Assembly (NCBI GenBank): GCA_026645935.1
Contig: JAPKMP010000003.1
Location: forward strand, 186,001 to 250,000
Source of the DNA: Candidatus Villigracilaceae bacterium
Lineage (GTDB): Bacteria; Chloroflexota; Anaerolineae; Anaerolineales; Villigracilaceae
Direction: 5' to 3'
Length of the DNA: 64,000 nt
In this document: positions 16,879 through 25,384 of the stretch, piece after piece
Numbering within the stretch: position 1 is the first letter of the stretch
How the letters are laid out: the number at the start of each line of letters is the position of its first letter
Program-made: the position numbers and the translations under genes
Notes under the pieces: generated by a model
Told to the model about the DNA's origin: nothing
The model's input: the letters and a program-made list of their open reading frames with translations, nothing else
The model's database searches: none

Positions 16879-17898
16879 TTAGAAGAGATTCCTGTTGGCC
16901 TTCACCCATTCGAACAACATAGTCACCCCTTCCTCCACGTTGATCTTCGGCTCCCAGCCGAGTTCGCGTTTTGCCTTTGAAATATCGGCATAGAAAACCT
17001 TTTGGTCGCCGGGCCGCCAATCACCGCGCGTCACTTCGATCGTATCGCCGAGCAGTTTTTCGAGCCGCGGACCGAACTCCGCCCAGATGGACATGACGTT
17101 CGCGGGTCCGCCGCCGAGGTTGTAAACCTGCCCGCGCGCGATATCGATCTTTTCGACTGCGAGGTCGTAGGCGTTCAGCAGGTCCTCTACATGCAGAATG
17201 TCGCGCACCTGTTTGCCGTCGCCGTAGATGGTGATGCCGCGTCCCATCACGGCGGCGATGATGAACCATGCCACCCAGCCCTGGTCTTCGATGCCAAACT
17301 GGCGCGGACCATAAATGCAGGACTGGCGAAAGACAACAGTGGGCAATCCGTAGATCCGCGCATAATCGCGCGCATATTGGTCCCCCGTTCCCTTTGAACA
17401 TCCGTAAGGCGAATGGAAATCGAGCGGCTGGGTTTCGGGGCAGCCGTTCACGAGATCCTTGTAACGCCAGCGGGTGGGTTCTTCGAACAACTCCACTTCC
17501 TCCATGCCGCCGTATACTTTATTCGTCGAAGCATAAATGACGATGGGATTTCTTCCCGATAAACGCGCGGCTTCCATGACGTTGAAAGTACCCAGCGCAT
17601 TGGATTCAAAATCGTCCCGGGGATTCGTCACGGAAGTGGTTACCGCAACCTGTCCCGCCAGATGCGCGATCACATCGGACCTTGAAGCGGCTTCAGCGAT
17701 TCTCGAAGCGTCTCGCACATCCCCAACAACCAAATCGAAAGCGTTGTCACCGAATTCATTCTTCAGCCATTCGATATTGCGCTTCGTGCGCGAAAGATTG
17801 TCATAAATCGTAACCTTTTCCCCGCGCTTCAACAGGCGATGGACATAGTTCGAACCGATAAACCCAGCGCCGCCGGTGACGAGATAATTCCTGCTCAT
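16879..17898 (-). CDS. NAD-dependent epimerase/dehydratase, CDP-paratose 2-epimerase-like
   Basis: The frame is open further upstream, but ATG 17898 has AGGAGA at ideal distance, giving 339 residues. It is an extended SDR: the NAD-binding glycine motif is VTGGAGFIG (residues 7-15), the acidic end of strand 2 is IYDNLSRTKRN, and the catalytic Tyr-x3-Lys is YGCSK (Y165, K169), preceded by YASTNKVYG with the catalytic Ser/Thr. The wording of NLSRTKRN.EWL, NKVYGG, GCPETQPLDFHSPYGCSKG and YGPRQFGIEDQGWVAWF is close to CDP-paratose (tyvelose) 2-epimerases and related nucleotide-sugar epimerases. It probably supplies an activated sugar for the adjacent glycan operon. The exact substrate is inferred only. 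Confidence 0.85.
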   Translation of the reverse strand: MSRNYLVTGGAGFIGSNYVHRLLKRGEKVTIYDNLSRTKRNIEWLKNEFGDNAFDLVVGDVRDASRIAEAASRSDVIAHLAGQVAVTTSVTNPRDDFESNALGTFNVMEAARLSGRNPIVIYASTNKVYGGMEEVELFEEPTRWRYKDLVNGCPETQPLDFHSPYGCSKGTGDQYARDYARIYGLPTVVFRQSCIYGPRQFGIEDQGWVAWFIIAAVMGRGITIYGDGKQVRDILHVEDLLNAYDLAVEKIDIARGQVYNLGGGPANVMSIWAEFGPRLEKLLGDTIEVTRGDWRPGDQKVFYADISKAKRELGWEPKINVEEGVTMLFEWVKANRNLF

Positions 17899-17914
17899 GA
17901 GTTCTCCTGTCTTT

Positions 17915-18568
17915 TTAGTAACGCCTTTGCACAAACAAACTGACGGTGAGCAAGCCGAATACGAACCCGCCGATGTGCGCCCACCAGGCGATGCCGTTTG
18001 AAACGGCCCCCTGCAGGGCGAGCCAGCCTGAAAATAATTGCGATACGAACCAAAAGCCCAGGAAGATGACGGCTGGCAATTCCACAAGGGTGAAAATGAA
18101 AAATATCGGCACGAGGCTGGCGATCCGCGCCCTGGGGTAAAGGATCAGGTATGCCCCCAGCACGCCGGCGATCGCGCCGCTTGCGCCGATCATCGGGACC
18201 CCGCTGGAAGGAAAGAAAAAAGCCTGCAAGTACGCAGCTGAAGCGCCGCCAAGCAGATAGAAGATGAGATAACGCACGCTTCCCATGCGGTCCTCGACGT
18301 TGTCGCCAAAGATGATCAGGATCCACAAGTTGCTGATGATGTGGAACCAGCCTCCGTGCAGGAACATGCTGGTGAGGACCCTGAGCCAGCCACCGGGGGA
18401 GTCCCATGCCAACCGGGCGGGAATCAGCCCCCAGTCATGGATGAAGCGGACAAGTTGCGATTCGCCCAGCGTCAGTTCATAATAGAACACCAGGCTGTTC
18501 AGAATGACAAGCGTCCAGTTCATCAACGGGAAACGGCGTGACCTGGCTGTGTCGTAAAGAGGGAACAT
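17915..18568 (-). CDS. Rhomboid family intramembrane serine protease
   Basis: A complete 217-residue protein with about six membrane helices. The rhomboid catalytic dyad is visible: Ser130 in IGASGAIAGVLGAY (GxSG) and His198 in WWAHIGGFVFGLL. The characteristic FLHGGWFHIISNLWIL motif (residues 69-83), including the HxxxN-like oxyanion region, and the L1-loop residues are also present. These enzymes cleave transmembrane substrates within the lipid bilayer. The ATG at 18568 lies directly after the TAG of the flippase-like gene, and 16 bases separate it from the downstream epimerase, so the three genes form an operon. The substrate is unknown. Confidence 0.93.
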   Translation of the reverse strand: MFPLYDTARSRRFPLMNWTLVILNSLVFYYELTLGESQLVRFIHDWGLIPARLAWDSPGGWLRVLTSMFLHGGWFHIISNLWILIIFGDNVEDRMGSVRYLIFYLLGGASAAYLQAFFFPSSGVPMIGASGAIAGVLGAYLILYPRARIASLVPIFFIFTLVELPAVIFLGFWFVSQLFSGWLALQGAVSNGIAWWAHIGGFVFGLLTVSLFVQRRY

Positions 18569-19588
18569 CTAACTGAATTCTTTGTCCTTTTCCTTGTTTC
18601 TAAAATTCATCAATTGCCGGTACACGCCCGAAAGGGTCTGCCCTTCGCTGGCAAGACCAAGCATGCCGATCACGGTGCTGTTGAGGTAGTTATATAAACG
18701 CATGGTGAGCGCGGCTGCAAGCGCGGTCGATTCATCGGCGGTGAAGCGGGTGAGCGCAAATACGATGGCGCCTTCGAATGTTCCCACGGATCCGGGCGCG
18801 GCGGGGATCGCCCCGCCGAAAGCCGCCATGCCCAGACCGAAAATCGCCCAAAGCAATTCTGCATCCGGAAAGAAGGCAAGGACCATCAAGTAGTATGCGA
18901 CCAGGGCAATGATCCAATTAAAGATCATCCAGAAAAGAAAGCGCAGGAACAGCCAGCCATCAGTAAGCACGCCCAGGCCTTGAAAAAACGACTCGAGAAA
19001 ACTGCCGCCAATCCTTTGCAAGGCTGTGAATCGAGCGCTGAGTTTATGGAACAGGTCCAATGCCCATTGGTTGTTGCGGGCGAGGATGTACAGGAGCGCC
19101 AATCCCATAAGCATCACGCCGCCGATGACGTAGCCAAGCGTGGGGGAACTCTCGGAATTGACCACGTAAGGAAGTGCGCCGAGAAAGATAACCGCTGAAA
19201 TGATCAAATCCACGACGCGCTCGATGACAATGGTGGGAATGATCTCGGCAAAGGTCAGACCGCCGGACTTGCGGCTGAGCAGAAACGCGCGGCCGATTTC
19301 ACCCAGGCGAAATGGCAGGAAGTTATTGAGCAGGTAGCCTTCACCAGCGGTATAGAACACATCCTTATATGTGGGCTTGTTGCGCAGCAAGGTGCGCCAG
19401 ACGATGGCGCGCACCGCCAGCCAGACAAAGGAAAGGGAAGCGGCAATTGCAATCAGCCCATAATTTGCATTGCGCATGGCGGTCAATGTGGTCTTGATAT
19501 CCACGAAGTAAAGGATGACCGCAATCAACACAATGCTGACGAGAATGCCGGGGAGGATTCGTTTTATGGTGTTTCGAGATTCGGACAT
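18569..19588 (-). CDS. Flippase-like / UPF0104 membrane protein
   Basis: Starting at ATG 19588 (GGGA six bases upstream) gives 339 residues; an in-frame start ten codons earlier lacks a ribosome site. Eight hydrophobic segments are visible. The family features LPFRLGEIGRAFLLSRKSG, PTIVIERVVDLI and GGAIPAAPGSVGTFEGAIVFAL match the lysylphosphatidylglycerol synthase membrane-domain family (UPF0104/YbhN, AglD-like), in which only the flippase domain is present. Such proteins are associated with translocation or transfer of lipid-linked groups. Its neighbours (epimerase, rhomboid) and the nearby glycan operon fit a role in lipid or polysaccharide export, which is inference. The C-terminus ends RNKEKDKEFS. 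Confidence 0.88.
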   Translation of the reverse strand: MSESRNTIKRILPGILVSIVLIAVILYFVDIKTTLTAMRNANYGLIAIAASLSFVWLAVRAIVWRTLLRNKPTYKDVFYTAGEGYLLNNFLPFRLGEIGRAFLLSRKSGGLTFAEIIPTIVIERVVDLIISAVIFLGALPYVVNSESSPTLGYVIGGVMLMGLALLYILARNNQWALDLFHKLSARFTALQRIGGSFLESFFQGLGVLTDGWLFLRFLFWMIFNWIIALVAYYLMVLAFFPDAELLWAIFGLGMAAFGGAIPAAPGSVGTFEGAIVFALTRFTADESTALAAALTMRLYNYLNSTVIGMLGLASEGQTLSGVYRQLMNFRNKEKDKEFS

Positions 19589-19627
19589 TTGATTCCCTGC
19601 GTTTTGCGTTTTGCGCATTACGCAAAT

Positions 19628-21427
19628 CTATTCGTCTTCCAGTTTCAAGACCGCCATGAAGGCGTCCTGCGGGATTTCCACATTGCCGACCATTTTGAGC
19701 CGCTTTTTGCCGCGTTTTTGCTTTTCGAGCAGTTTTTTCTTGCGGGTGATGTCGCCGCCGTAACATTTCGCGAGCACGTCCTTGCGCGTCGCTTTGACGT
19801 TGGCGCGGCTGATGATGCGCCCGCCGGATGCGGCTTGGATGGCGACATCGTACAACTGGCGCGGGATCAAGTCCTTGAGTTTGGTGATGAGCCGCTGTCC
19901 CTTGTGATACGCATCCTTTTCATGGACGATTGCCGCGAGCGCGTCCACCGGTTCGCCATTGACAAGGATTTCCAGTTTCTGCAACTTGTCGGGGCGGTAT
20001 TCCAAAAACTGATAATCGAGCGAGGCATACCCTTTGGTGCGCGATTTGAGATGGTCGAAGAAATCAACGATAATCTCGGAGAGCGGGATCTCGAAATCGA
20101 GTTGCACGCGGTGCGGGGCGGGATGCTCCTGCTGTTTGAAGATGCCGCGCCGCTTGGTGACCAGATCCATGATGGGACCATAGAACTCCGTCGGCGTGAT
20201 GATCTCGATGTTCATCCACGGCTCGCGCACTTCGACGATCGTGCCGGGGTCGGGCAGTTCTGCGGGCGAATCCACCTTGACGACTTCGTTCGTGTTCGTC
20301 AGCACTTCATACTCGACCGACGGTGCCGTGAACAACACATCGAGCAGGTATTCGCGCTCGATACGTTCCTGAATGATCTCCATGTGGAACAAACCGAGGA
20401 AACCCGCGCGGAACCCGAAGCCCAGCGCCTGCGAGGTTTCGGGTTGATAGGTCAATGAAGCGTCGTTAAGCTGTAGTTTTTCGAGCGAGTCGCGCAGTTC
20501 GGTGTAATCGTCCGCTTCGACGGGATAGATGCCCGCGAAGACCATCGGCTTGGGAAGGAAGTATCCGGGTAAAGGTTCGGCGGCAGGAGACGAGGAAAGC
20601 GTCATCGTATCGCCGACGCGGCACTCATGCACGGTTTTGAATCCTGTCGCCACATATCCCACTTCGCCGGACCCAAGCGAATCAACGGGTTTCATTCCCG
20701 GTGAAAAGATGCCGATCTCCACAGGTCGCAGATCGGTCTTCGTGGAAAACATTCGTAAATTGTCGGTCGCTTTGAGTTTGCCCTCGAACACGCGGATATA
20801 CGCGACGACGCCCTTGTAGGAGTCATAATGCGCATCGAAGACCAGGGCGCGCAGGGGGGCGTTATCTTCATCTTTTGGCGCAGGGATGCGTTGAACGACC
20901 GCTTCGAGAATGGCTTCGACGTTGATTCCTTCCTTGGCGGAGACTTGCAGAACCGCTTCCGGCGGAATCCCAAGCAGGGAGCCGACATCCTCAGCCACTT
21001 CGTCAGGACGAGCCGAGGGCAGATCGATCTTGTTGATTATGGGAATGATCTCGAGGTCGGCATCCAATGCCTGATAGAGATTCGCAAGCGTCTGCGCTTC
21101 GATTCCCTGTGTCGCGTCAACGACCAAGATCGCGCCTTCGCAGGCTTTCAACGCGCGGCTGACCTCGTAACCGAAGTCCACGTGACCCGGCGTGTCGATC
21201 AGGTTCAATTCATATTTTTGCCCGTCTTTCGCCGCGTAGAACATGCGCACAGCCGACGCCTTGATGGTGACGCCTTTTTCGCGTTCGAGGTCCATCGAGT
21301 CGAGCGCCTGCTCGGTCATGTCGCGCTCAGATACCGTCCCCGTCAGTTGAAGGAGACGGTCTGCCAGCGTGGATTTGCCGTGGTCTACATGGGCGATAAT
21401 GCAAAAGTTGCGAATATGGTCGGTCAT
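19628..21427 (-). CDS. lepA: Elongation factor 4 (LepA GTPase)
   Basis: A full-length 599-residue LepA/EF4. The GTPase motifs are G1 AHVDHGKST (residues 12-20), G3 DTPGHVDF and G4 NKIDLP, preceded by the LepA signature VTIKASAVRM. The C-terminal LepA-specific domain is present, including GYASLDYQF, VDALAAIVHEKDAY and RANVKATRKDVLAKCYGGDITRKKKL. LepA binds ribosomes and promotes back-translocation or assists 30S maturation under stress. Length and motif order are canonical. It is separated by about 40 bases from the flippase gene downstream and is followed upstream by the terminator of the GNAT gene, so it probably heads its own transcript. Confidence 0.98.
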   Translation of the reverse strand: MTDHIRNFCIIAHVDHGKSTLADRLLQLTGTVSERDMTEQALDSMDLEREKGVTIKASAVRMFYAAKDGQKYELNLIDTPGHVDFGYEVSRALKACEGAILVVDATQGIEAQTLANLYQALDADLEIIPIINKIDLPSARPDEVAEDVGSLLGIPPEAVLQVSAKEGINVEAILEAVVQRIPAPKDEDNAPLRALVFDAHYDSYKGVVAYIRVFEGKLKATDNLRMFSTKTDLRPVEIGIFSPGMKPVDSLGSGEVGYVATGFKTVHECRVGDTMTLSSSPAAEPLPGYFLPKPMVFAGIYPVEADDYTELRDSLEKLQLNDASLTYQPETSQALGFGFRAGFLGLFHMEIIQERIEREYLLDVLFTAPSVEYEVLTNTNEVVKVDSPAELPDPGTIVEVREPWMNIEIITPTEFYGPIMDLVTKRRGIFKQQEHPAPHRVQLDFEIPLSEIIVDFFDHLKSRTKGYASLDYQFLEYRPDKLQKLEILVNGEPVDALAAIVHEKDAYHKGQRLITKLKDLIPRQLYDVAIQAASGGRIISRANVKATRKDVLAKCYGGDITRKKKLLEKQKRGKKRLKMVGNVEIPQDAFMAVLKLEDE

Positions 21428-21457
21428 TGCGGGGCGAAGTATACCCGATTATAAAAG

Positions 21458-21481
21458 AAGAAAAACGCCGCTTGGGCGGCG
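21458..21481 (-). terminator. Intrinsic terminator of the cyclase/GNAT unit
   Basis: On the minus strand cgccgc-ccaa-gcggcg is followed by TTTTTCTT two bases after the stop of the GNAT gene. This is a textbook rho-independent terminator. Confidence 0.9.
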
Positions 21482-21482
21482 A

Positions 21483-22010
21483 TCAGGCAAGATGACTTTT
21501 TTCTTTTCTTATCGAGTACACCCAAAACGGTCCATATTCATCACTGCTTTCTTTTTCGAACTTCATCCCGATCTTCTCCGCCACTCTTTGCGAAGGGATG
21601 TTCTCCGGGTCGATCAAACAGATGAGACGCGATAGATTCAATTTCTCGAACCCATAATCCAGGATGGCTTGCGCCGCCTCTGTCCCCAAACCATGGCCTT
21701 GATGCGCCCCCGCAATCGTATACGCCACCTCGACCTCATTCTGCCCATCGATCTCCCACAGCAGTAACCCGCAGCGACCGATGAATTTCCCCGTCTCTTT
21801 GTGAATCGTCGCCCACAATCCCAACTCTCGATTCCTGGGATGTCCATGCATGTGCCATTCCAATTCCTCCTGCGCTTCTTCGCGTGTGCGCGGCGCATCG
21901 GGAATGTATTTCGTGATATCCGGGTCTTGATACAACGCCCATAGGTCATTAAGGTCTTCGATAACTTGATGACGCAAAACAAGCCGCGGGGTTTCGAGAA
22001 TGATCGCCAC
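21483..22010 (-). CDS. GNAT N-acetyltransferase, RimJ/RimL type
   Basis: A complete 175-residue protein starting MAIILETPRLVLRH, the standard opening of RimJ/RimL-like GNAT enzymes. The acetyl-CoA binding motif A appears as AYTIAGAHQGHGLGTEAAQAILDYGF (Q/R-x2-G-x-G/A), and the final strand region is GMKFEKESSDEYGPFWVYSI. Such enzymes acetylate protein N-termini, antibiotics or metabolites; the substrate here is unknown. The ATG is three bases after the stop of the large cyclase/NB-ARC regulator, so the two are translationally linked and end at the same terminator. It could therefore be a target or auxiliary of that signalling protein (inference). Confidence 0.9.
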   Translation of the reverse strand: MAIILETPRLVLRHQVIEDLNDLWALYQDPDITKYIPDAPRTREEAQEELEWHMHGHPRNRELGLWATIHKETGKFIGRCGLLLWEIDGQNEVEVAYTIAGAHQGHGLGTEAAQAILDYGFEKLNLSRLICLIDPENIPSQRVAEKIGMKFEKESSDEYGPFWVYSIRKEKSHLA

Positions 22011-22013
22011 AGT

Positions 22014-24767
22014 CTACCCCACCGCCAACCGGATTGCCTTGTCCATTTCCATGGCGCGGCCCCTGCTCCATGCTGCGTTGAAATCCTTCTCGTTCATGTT
22101 ACCCTTCAAATCCGCCACCTCGCGGTCATATTCCATGCGCTCCATCTCGGTCATTTGAATATTGATCTTCTCGCGCAACGCCTCCGCCGCACCGAGGAGG
22201 GTCGCGGCAAGTTCGGGTTGTTCCTTTGCCTTGGCGATGAAGCCAAAACACTCCAGTTGATTTGCCACCGCCGCGCGATGACCGAGCCGCTTCCATTCGA
22301 CGATGGTCTCGCGGTACATGGTTTCGGCTTTGACGTGCTTTCCTTCCGCCCGGTCCATGTGCGCCAATTCGCTTTTGACCATGTTGGTGCGGTGATGATC
22401 GCCCATGCTGAGGAAGACATCCATGAGCGGCGTGAATTGCGCCTTCGCTTCTGTGAAGCGACCATTGTATCGCGCCGCCATGGCTATCCCAAACAACATC
22501 ATGGTGTGACCGAAGATGTTATCGTCCCCTTTTAATACTTCGAGACCTTTTTTCAATAGATCCTGGGCTTTCTCGTCGTCCTGACCCAGCATCATCATGC
22601 GCGTCCCGACTGAACCATAGAACATGCCCAAGGCAAAGGGATTGTTCGAGCCTTCGACAAGACCCTGTATTTCCCCCAAAATGGCATCCACTTCATCGAA
22701 ATGCCCCGACATCATCTTGGACTCCGCTTCAAAAGTCAGCACGAATGCCAGCAGGGGTATGTCATCGATCTGGCGCGCCAATGCCGCGCACTGCTGTGCC
22801 GCTTCGCCTGCAGCGGGAACATCGCCCTGGCTGAAAAATAAAAAGGACATCGCCTGCCAGGTCCTGGCAATGATCCTTTTCCTTTCCCTTCCTTCAGTGT
22901 CATTTCGTTCGGGAAGGTCCTTTGCGTGTTTCAGCGCTTCACGCAGTAATTTCAAAGCTTCCGCTTCATACCCACGCCTGAACCAGAAATACGGCAGCGC
23001 TCCGCCCATCCGCAGGACCAGTTCGATATCCCGCTCCATGCCCCACTCGAACGCAGCGCGGATGTTATCGTAATCCGCCTCCAGCCGATTCACCCAGCGC
23101 AAGGCAGTGGAACTGTATAATTCCTTTTCAGCCTTTTCCGCCAGTTCGACGTGATATTTCAAGTGGCGGTCCCGCATCTCCTCCGCTTCGCCAGCTTCGA
23201 GCAACTTGTCCCGCGCATACTGACGGATCGTTTCGAGCAAATGATAACGCGGTTCATCGCCTTCCTCGTCCATCACCACCAGCGACTTGTTCACGAGCTG
23301 CGGCAACAGTTCCAGCACGTCCGTGTCATGACAAACCGTTTCAGCGGCTTCGAAAACCCAACCACCTGCAAAGACCGACAAATGCCGCAACAGTTTGCAC
23401 TCGGGTGCGCTCAGGATGTCGTAACTCCAATCGATCAGCGCTCGCAGGGTCTGCTGACGCGGCAGGGCCGTCCGCGAACCGCCTGTCAACAATTTGAAGC
23501 GGTCGTCGAGTCGTTTTGCGATCTGTTCGGGGGTGAAGACGCTCACGCGCGACGCCGCCAGCTCGATCGCCAAAGGGATTCCGTCGAGGCGGGAACAGAT
23601 CTGGGCGACGTAAGAAGCGTTCTCATCCGTCAGATTGAATTTGGGATTCGCCGCCGAAGCCCGGTCCGCGAACAATCGAACGGATTCGAATCCCAATCCC
23701 GCTTCACGCGTGACATGGTCTTGATTCGGCATCGAAAGCGAGGGCACCCGGTAGACCGTTTCTCCGTTGATCCCCAACGCCTCGCGGCTGCTCGCAATGA
23801 TCTTTATGTTCGGCGCGTTGTGCAGGAACTCATCCACGAGCGCGGCGCTGGCTTCCACGAGATGTTCGCAGTTATCGAGGATGAGCAGAAGATTCTTGGC
23901 TCGCAGGTAATCGAGAACGAAACCCATCAACGGCATGCCAGCCTGTGCGCGGACGTTCAACACCGAAGCCACCGCCTGTGGGATCAACCCTGGATCGGCA
24001 ACAGGCGCAAGTTCGACAAGCCAGACTCCATCCGCAAAGTGCGGAAGCAAATGCGCGCCGAGTTCAAGCGACAACCGGGTCTTGCCCGTCCCCCCCGGAC
24101 CGATGAGCGTCAACAGGCGCGCGCCTTCGAGTCGTTTGACCGCTTCCGCCATTTCGCGATCGCGCCCGATGAAGGATGTGAGTTGTGCCGGGAGGTTGTT
24201 CGTTACGATCGGGATCGAATTGAGCGGCGGGAAGTCCTTGAGCAATTCAGCCGCGTTGACCTGATGGATCTTCTCCGCCTCGAACAGTCCTTTCAAATAA
24301 TGCTCGCCCAGATCGACCAGGGAAACGTCATTGGGCAAATGTTCCCGCGCCACCTGCGCGGTAAGGTCCGAAAGCAAAATCTGCCCGCCGTGTCCCACAG
24401 ACATGATCCGCTGCGCGCGGTTGAGCGTCTGCCCGTAATAATCGCCGTCGCGCAATTCCGCCTCGCCTGTGTGAAGTCCCATGCGGATTTTGATCGGCAA
24501 TCGACCGTTGTTGTTCGAGGTCTGGAATATTTTTTGCGCCTTGATGGCGGCGTTGACCGCATCGACCGCCTTTTCGAAGACCGCATGAACGCCATCTCCG
24601 GTGGTCTTGATGACATATCCCAGGTGGTTCTCAATGGCTCCCTTTAGCACAGAATCATGCTCTGCCAGCGCAGCTTTCATCGCCTCTGGGTGCTGTTCCC
24701 ACAGCATGGTCGAACCTTCGATATCGGTGAATAAAAATGTGACAGTGCCGGAGGGATAACCGTTCAT
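22014..24767 (-). CDS. Class III cyclase-STAND (NB-ARC) regulator with TPR-like tail
   Basis: The start at ATG 24767 has GGAG six bases upstream; four extra codons are possible. The ~917-residue protein opens with a class III adenylate/guanylate cyclase domain (TVTFLFTDIEGSTMLWEQHP, with metal-binding Asp; ...IKTTGDGVHAVF; RMGLHTGEAELRDGDYYG), residues ~1-180. A STAND ATPase follows with Walker A LIGPGGTGKTRL, Walker B LLLILDNCEHL and a SSREAL arginine-finger-like segment, then AP-ATPase helical repeats and an alpha-helical TPR-type C-terminus. Proteins of this layout are frequent in Chloroflexi and Actinobacteria and are annotated as adenylate/guanylate cyclases or LuxR-like regulators; here there is no LuxR domain. 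It may make a cyclic nucleotide in response to a signal sensed by the helical repeats. Confidence 0.92.
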   Translation of the reverse strand: MNGYPSGTVTFLFTDIEGSTMLWEQHPEAMKAALAEHDSVLKGAIENHLGYVIKTTGDGVHAVFEKAVDAVNAAIKAQKIFQTSNNNGRLPIKIRMGLHTGEAELRDGDYYGQTLNRAQRIMSVGHGGQILLSDLTAQVAREHLPNDVSLVDLGEHYLKGLFEAEKIHQVNAAELLKDFPPLNSIPIVTNNLPAQLTSFIGRDREMAEAVKRLEGARLLTLIGPGGTGKTRLSLELGAHLLPHFADGVWLVELAPVADPGLIPQAVASVLNVRAQAGMPLMGFVLDYLRAKNLLLILDNCEHLVEASAALVDEFLHNAPNIKIIASSREALGINGETVYRVPSLSMPNQDHVTREAGLGFESVRLFADRASAANPKFNLTDENASYVAQICSRLDGIPLAIELAASRVSVFTPEQIAKRLDDRFKLLTGGSRTALPRQQTLRALIDWSYDILSAPECKLLRHLSVFAGGWVFEAAETVCHDTDVLELLPQLVNKSLVVMDEEGDEPRYHLLETIRQYARDKLLEAGEAEEMRDRHLKYHVELAEKAEKELYSSTALRWVNRLEADYDNIRAAFEWGMERDIELVLRMGGALPYFWFRRGYEAEALKLLREALKHAKDLPERNDTEGRERKRIIARTWQAMSFLFFSQGDVPAAGEAAQQCAALARQIDDIPLLAFVLTFEAESKMMSGHFDEVDAILGEIQGLVEGSNNPFALGMFYGSVGTRMMMLGQDDEKAQDLLKKGLEVLKGDDNIFGHTMMLFGIAMAARYNGRFTEAKAQFTPLMDVFLSMGDHHRTNMVKSELAHMDRAEGKHVKAETMYRETIVEWKRLGHRAAVANQLECFGFIAKAKEQPELAATLLGAAEALREKINIQMTEMERMEYDREVADLKGNMNEKDFNAAWSRGRAMEMDKAIRLAVG

Positions 24768-24862
24768 AAAGGACTCCATCCTTCATAAAATATGTCTAAA
24801 GCCAGGAAGGGCAAGCCCGGAAATATCTGCCAAGTGTACACCCAATTCGGACGTTTTTAGGC

Positions 24863-24894
24863 GAAAAAAAACGCGCCAGTCGACCTGACGCGTT
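24863..24894 (-). terminator. Intrinsic terminator of the histone-like gene
   Basis: On the minus strand, aacgcgtcag-gtcga-ctggcgcgtt (ten-base stem with one G-T pair) is followed by an eight-base T-run, 28 bases past the stop of the histone-like gene. Confidence 0.9.
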
Positions 24895-24921
24895 CAAATG
24901 GTTTGGCTTGTAAGTCTTGGG

Positions 24922-25293
24922 CTAGTTGCTGGCGTCATCTCCGCCGCGAGTGGCATCGCCACCACCACGGGTCGCATCGCCGCCCCCGCGGGTGGCGTCA
25001 CCTCCGCCTTTTTCCTCGCTGTCCTGGGTAAAGGTAAGAGGCATGCCGGACCCCATCGGGGTTTCCACTTTTTTGGGGGCGATCTTCTTCGGTGCCCGTT
25101 TTTTCGGAGCGGCTTTTTTGACGGTCTTCTTCTTAACGATCTTCCTGACAGCCTTCTTTACGGTCTTCTTTACAGCCTTCTTCGCCGCGCTCTTGCGGAC
25201 GGCTACCGCCTTCTTCAGCTTGCCCTTCTTGAGTACCTTCTTCGCCTTGCTCTTCTTGGGAGCGGCCTTCTTCTTTTTTCTTGCTGTTGCCAT
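24922..25293 (-). CDS. Histone H1-like Lys/Ala-rich protein with GGGDATR repeats
   Basis: The start is fixed by AGGAG upstream of ATG 25293, giving 123 residues. Residues 2-75 are a Lys/Ala/Arg array with repeated KKAVKK, KKTVKK and PKK units (MATARKKKKAAPKKSKAKK...), as in bacterial histone H1-like proteins that coat DNA through disordered basic tails. Residues ~76-95 are a less basic linker (VETPMGSGMPLTFTQDSEEK). The C-terminus is three tandem GGGDATR units and an acidic end GGDDASN. This last part is unusual for H1-like proteins. It is a single-gene unit with its own terminator. A role in DNA compaction is inferred from composition alone, because such sequences carry no family-specific motif. 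Confidence 0.85.
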   Translation of the reverse strand: MATARKKKKAAPKKSKAKKVLKKGKLKKAVAVRKSAAKKAVKKTVKKAVRKIVKKKTVKKAAPKKRAPKKIAPKKVETPMGSGMPLTFTQDSEEKGGGDATRGGGDATRGGGDATRGGDDASN

Positions 25294-25384
25294 GGGTTTT
25301 CTCCTCTCGGTGAAAAATGAATGGACTTTGTAAATCAAGAATACCACAAAATCACGCGGATGCAATGCACTTGCGCCCCGCCTG

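Noticed and set aside
23151-24647. 498-codon plus-strand open frame
   Set aside because: It lies entirely antisense to the cyclase/NB-ARC gene, has no family-like composition and no ribosome site; the minus-strand gene has full domain motifs.
24930-25020. Repeated units in the histone-like gene considered as a CRISPR array
   Set aside because: Units are contiguous, in frame, only about 21 bases and without spacers; no cas gene is nearby.
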